This document shows, piece by piece, positions 62,477 through 64,000 of a stretch of DNA of 64,000 nucleotides. The position numbers were made by a program, and so were the translations under genes. The notes beneath the pieces were generated by a model. The model did not search any database, had not been told where the DNA came from, and saw only the letters and a program-made list of their open reading frames with translations. Location of the stretch: NCBI RefSeq assembly GCF_012273655.1, contig NZ_JAAWWP010000010.1:124001-188000 (forward strand), read 5' to 3'. How positions within the stretch are numbered: the stretch's first letter is position 1; each line of letters begins with the position of its first letter. This stretch comes from Streptomyces physcomitrii. GTDB taxonomy: Bacteria > Actinomycetota > Actinomycetes > Streptomycetales > Streptomycetaceae.

Positions 62477-62507
62477 GGACGGGGCGACGACAGCACGGGA
62501 GAGGGAA

Positions 62508-64000
62508 GTGACGGCGAGACCCGCGGAGCCGTACACGCCGCACGCCCTGCGCAAGCCTGCGCAAACGGATGCCGGACACCGGCAGGCGGGGGCAGCGGCG
62601 GGCGGCAGCGCTCCTCGCCTCGCGGGCGCCTCCTCGCCCGGCCCCGTGCTCCCCAGGCCCTCCGCCCGCGGAGCCTTCGCCCGCGGCGCGCAGAGTGCGC
62701 GCGAGGTGCTGGGCCTGGCCCTTCTGCCGCTCCTCGCCGCGGTCGTGCTGCCCGCGGCGGTGGCCGGCGGCGGAACCCGTCGCTGGTTCGGCGGGCGTTC
62801 GGAAGGCCAGCGGGCCGAGGCGCAGGCGGCCAAGGACGCGGCGGCCACGGCCTTCTACGAGCTGGACACCGCGCAGCGGGACCTGCGCATCTCCATCGAG
62901 ACCATCGTCGCCGTCGACGATTCCCCGGCCGCCAGACGCGCCGTCTCCGACTTCGAGGCACTCGGCCATCGCATCGACGAGTGCAGCCAGCAGTACATCA
63001 CCGCCGTCGACAGCTACGACCTCGACCGGGACGATCTCGACTCCTCCACGGCAGCGCAGGCGAGGAACGCGCTGACCCACGCCAGGAGCGAGCTCGACCG
63101 CACCCGCCAAGACCTCGACCGCTTCGGGCAGAGCCTCGGCCCGCTGCTCGGCAAGGCCGAGACCCAGCTCGCACGGCTCGCCCCCTCCGTCGAGCGGGCC
63201 CGCCAGGCGCTGCTCGCCGCCAGCAACGCCCTGGACGCCGCGCGGGGCACCGGCCTCAAGGCGGACGACCTCGCGGCCCGCCTCGCCGCTCTGGGCCCCG
63301 AGCTGACCCGCCTCAACGAGGGCGCGGGCCGTCATGGCGTCCCCGAGACACTCAGCCGCGCGGAGCAGGTGGCCCGCGAGTCCGAGGCCGTACGCAGCGA
63401 AGCCGAGCGCCTGCCGGAGCGCGCCGCCGAGATAGACCGCCGCCTGGTCTCCCTGCGCACCCGCGCCCAGGCCCTGACCACCCGCTCCGGCCAGGTCGAA
63501 CCGATCCTCAGCGAACTCCGGCGGCGCTTCACCGCGGCCTGCTGGCAGGACCTGCAGCAGGTGCCCCAGCAGGCGGTCGACCACGTCCAGCAGGCCGAGC
63601 AGAAGCTCAAGCAGGCGCAGTCCGCCCGCGAGGAACAGCGCTGGCCCGACGCCACCTCGCTGCTGTCCACCGCACGAGCCCTGCTGAACACCACCGACGA
63701 GGCGGTCTCGGCCGCCGGTGACCGGCTGAACCGGCTGAACGCCGTCGCGAAGGACCCCCAGCAGGAGGTCGACCGCACCCGTTTCGCCATCCGGGACGCC
63801 CAGCGCCTCGCCATGGCGGGACGGCAGACCCCGGACCCCCGCCACGCCGGCCCCCTGGACAACGCCGTCGCCCGGCTGGAACGCGCCCTCACCGGTCTGG
63901 AAGGACGCCACCCGGACTACTGGCACTTCCTGACCGAGACCGAGGCGATCCGGCACGACGTGGGGCTCGTCGTGAACGACATCCGCGAAGAGCGCGGCGC
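62508..64000 (+). CDS. coiled-coil membrane protein, partial at window edge
   Basis: The open frame begins at GTG 62508 with GAGAGGGAA upstream and runs off the window (at least 497 codons). A basic, Ala/Gly/Pro-rich 70-residue tail is followed by one helix (VLGLALLPLLAAVVLPAAVA) and a very long helical coiled-coil region rich in Ala, Glu, Arg and Gln (AERLPERAAEIDRRLVSLRT, QQAEQKLKQAQSAREEQRW). The overall layout recalls EzrA-type or TPM-protein coil regions of actinobacteria, but no catalytic domain is visible. Plus-strand shadows in other frames overlap it. Confidence 0.75.
   Translation, partial: MTARPAEPYTPHALRKPAQTDAGHRQAGAAAGGSAPRLAGASSPGPVLPRPSARGAFARGAQSAREVLGLALLPLLAAVVLPAAVAGGGTRRWFGGRSEGQRAEAQAAKDAAATAFYELDTAQRDLRISIETIVAVDDSPAARRAVSDFEALGHRIDECSQQYITAVDSYDLDRDDLDSSTAAQARNALTHARSELDRTRQDLDRFGQSLGPLLGKAETQLARLAPSVERARQALLAASNALDAARGTGLKADDLAARLAALGPELTRLNEGAGRHGVPETLSRAEQVARESEAVRSEAERLPERAAEIDRRLVSLRTRAQALTTRSGQVEPILSELRRRFTAACWQDLQQVPQQAVDHVQQAEQKLKQAQSAREEQRWPDATSLLSTARALLNTTDEAVSAAGDRLNRLNAVAKDPQQEVDRTRFAIRDAQRLAMAGRQTPDPRHAGPLDNAVARLERALTGLEGRHPDYWHFLTETEAIRHDVGLVVNDIREERG

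Overview
The window is high-GC actinobacterial chromosome and almost certainly Streptomyces. Third codon positions are nearly always G or C, many starts are GTG, operons are linked by ATGA/GTGA stop-start overlaps, and several families are typical of the genus: a mce locus in which the ATPase lies in the operon, the DUF397/DUF5753 pair, DUF6801, a SCO2322-like protein, a GT87-PAP2 fusion and a cobalamin riboswitch ahead of an ECF transporter. The gene content reads as chromosomal core or near-core. I see no prophage, integrase, transposase, CRISPR array or large biosynthetic cluster.

Layout. 1-9,000: a small ORF, a MaoC hydratase, a DesK/NarL-type two-component pair, an MFS exporter with a C-terminal carboxypeptidase-regulatory-like domain, a SAM methyltransferase, a cell-wall amidase and a membrane protein. 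9,400-15,200: a secreted probable beta-propeller protein, then a leftward three-gene operon (GT4 glycosyltransferase, methyltransferase, alpha/alpha-toroid protein) divergent from a KstR-like TetR regulator. The divergent promoter holds an exact match to the mycobacterial KstR operator. 15,170-21,352: a cobalamin riboswitch leading a five-gene operon with two surface-anchored proteins, EcfT, a double EcfA and an S component. This is best read as a B12 capture and import system, and it is the most interesting unit in the window.

21,400-26,500: a LysR/MFS divergon with a clear palindromic operator, then a scar of segmental duplication. Two DUF397 genes, two truncated DUF5753 regulator remnants and a copied 3' tail of the neighbouring lytic transglycosylase gene lie in tandem. 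26,536-38,782: a complete thirteen-gene leftward mce lipid-import operon (ATPase, two YrbE permeases, six MCE proteins, four mce-associated membrane proteins). It is flanked by two secreted proteins (one DUF6801) and a PucR-type regulator.

42,900-52,000: a GT87-PAP2 fusion, an O-methyltransferase, an FHA protein, a DUF1992 protein, a GNAT enzyme, a DHA2 drug exporter with a C-terminal winged-helix-like region, and a membrane peptidoglycan-binding protein carrying a nonapeptide minisatellite. 52,000-64,000: a perfect 29-bp-arm hairpin between convergent genes, a HAD phosphatase, a GDT1/TMEM165 transporter, a secreted HNH nuclease, a PhoD phosphatase, a DoxX protein behind an iron-box-like site, a Cu-Zn superoxide dismutase gene broken by one base, a DedA-like protein, DUF2277, tRNA-Val(UAC), a DUF4097-like lipoprotein and a coiled-coil membrane protein that runs off the right edge.

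Themes that link the genes are inference: lipid/sterol handling (MaoC, KstR-like regulator, mce), cobalamin uptake, and envelope remodelling (amidase, transglycosylase, peptidoglycan-binding protein, PAP2 enzyme). No search or structure prediction could be run; family names come from recognising motifs and gene order.
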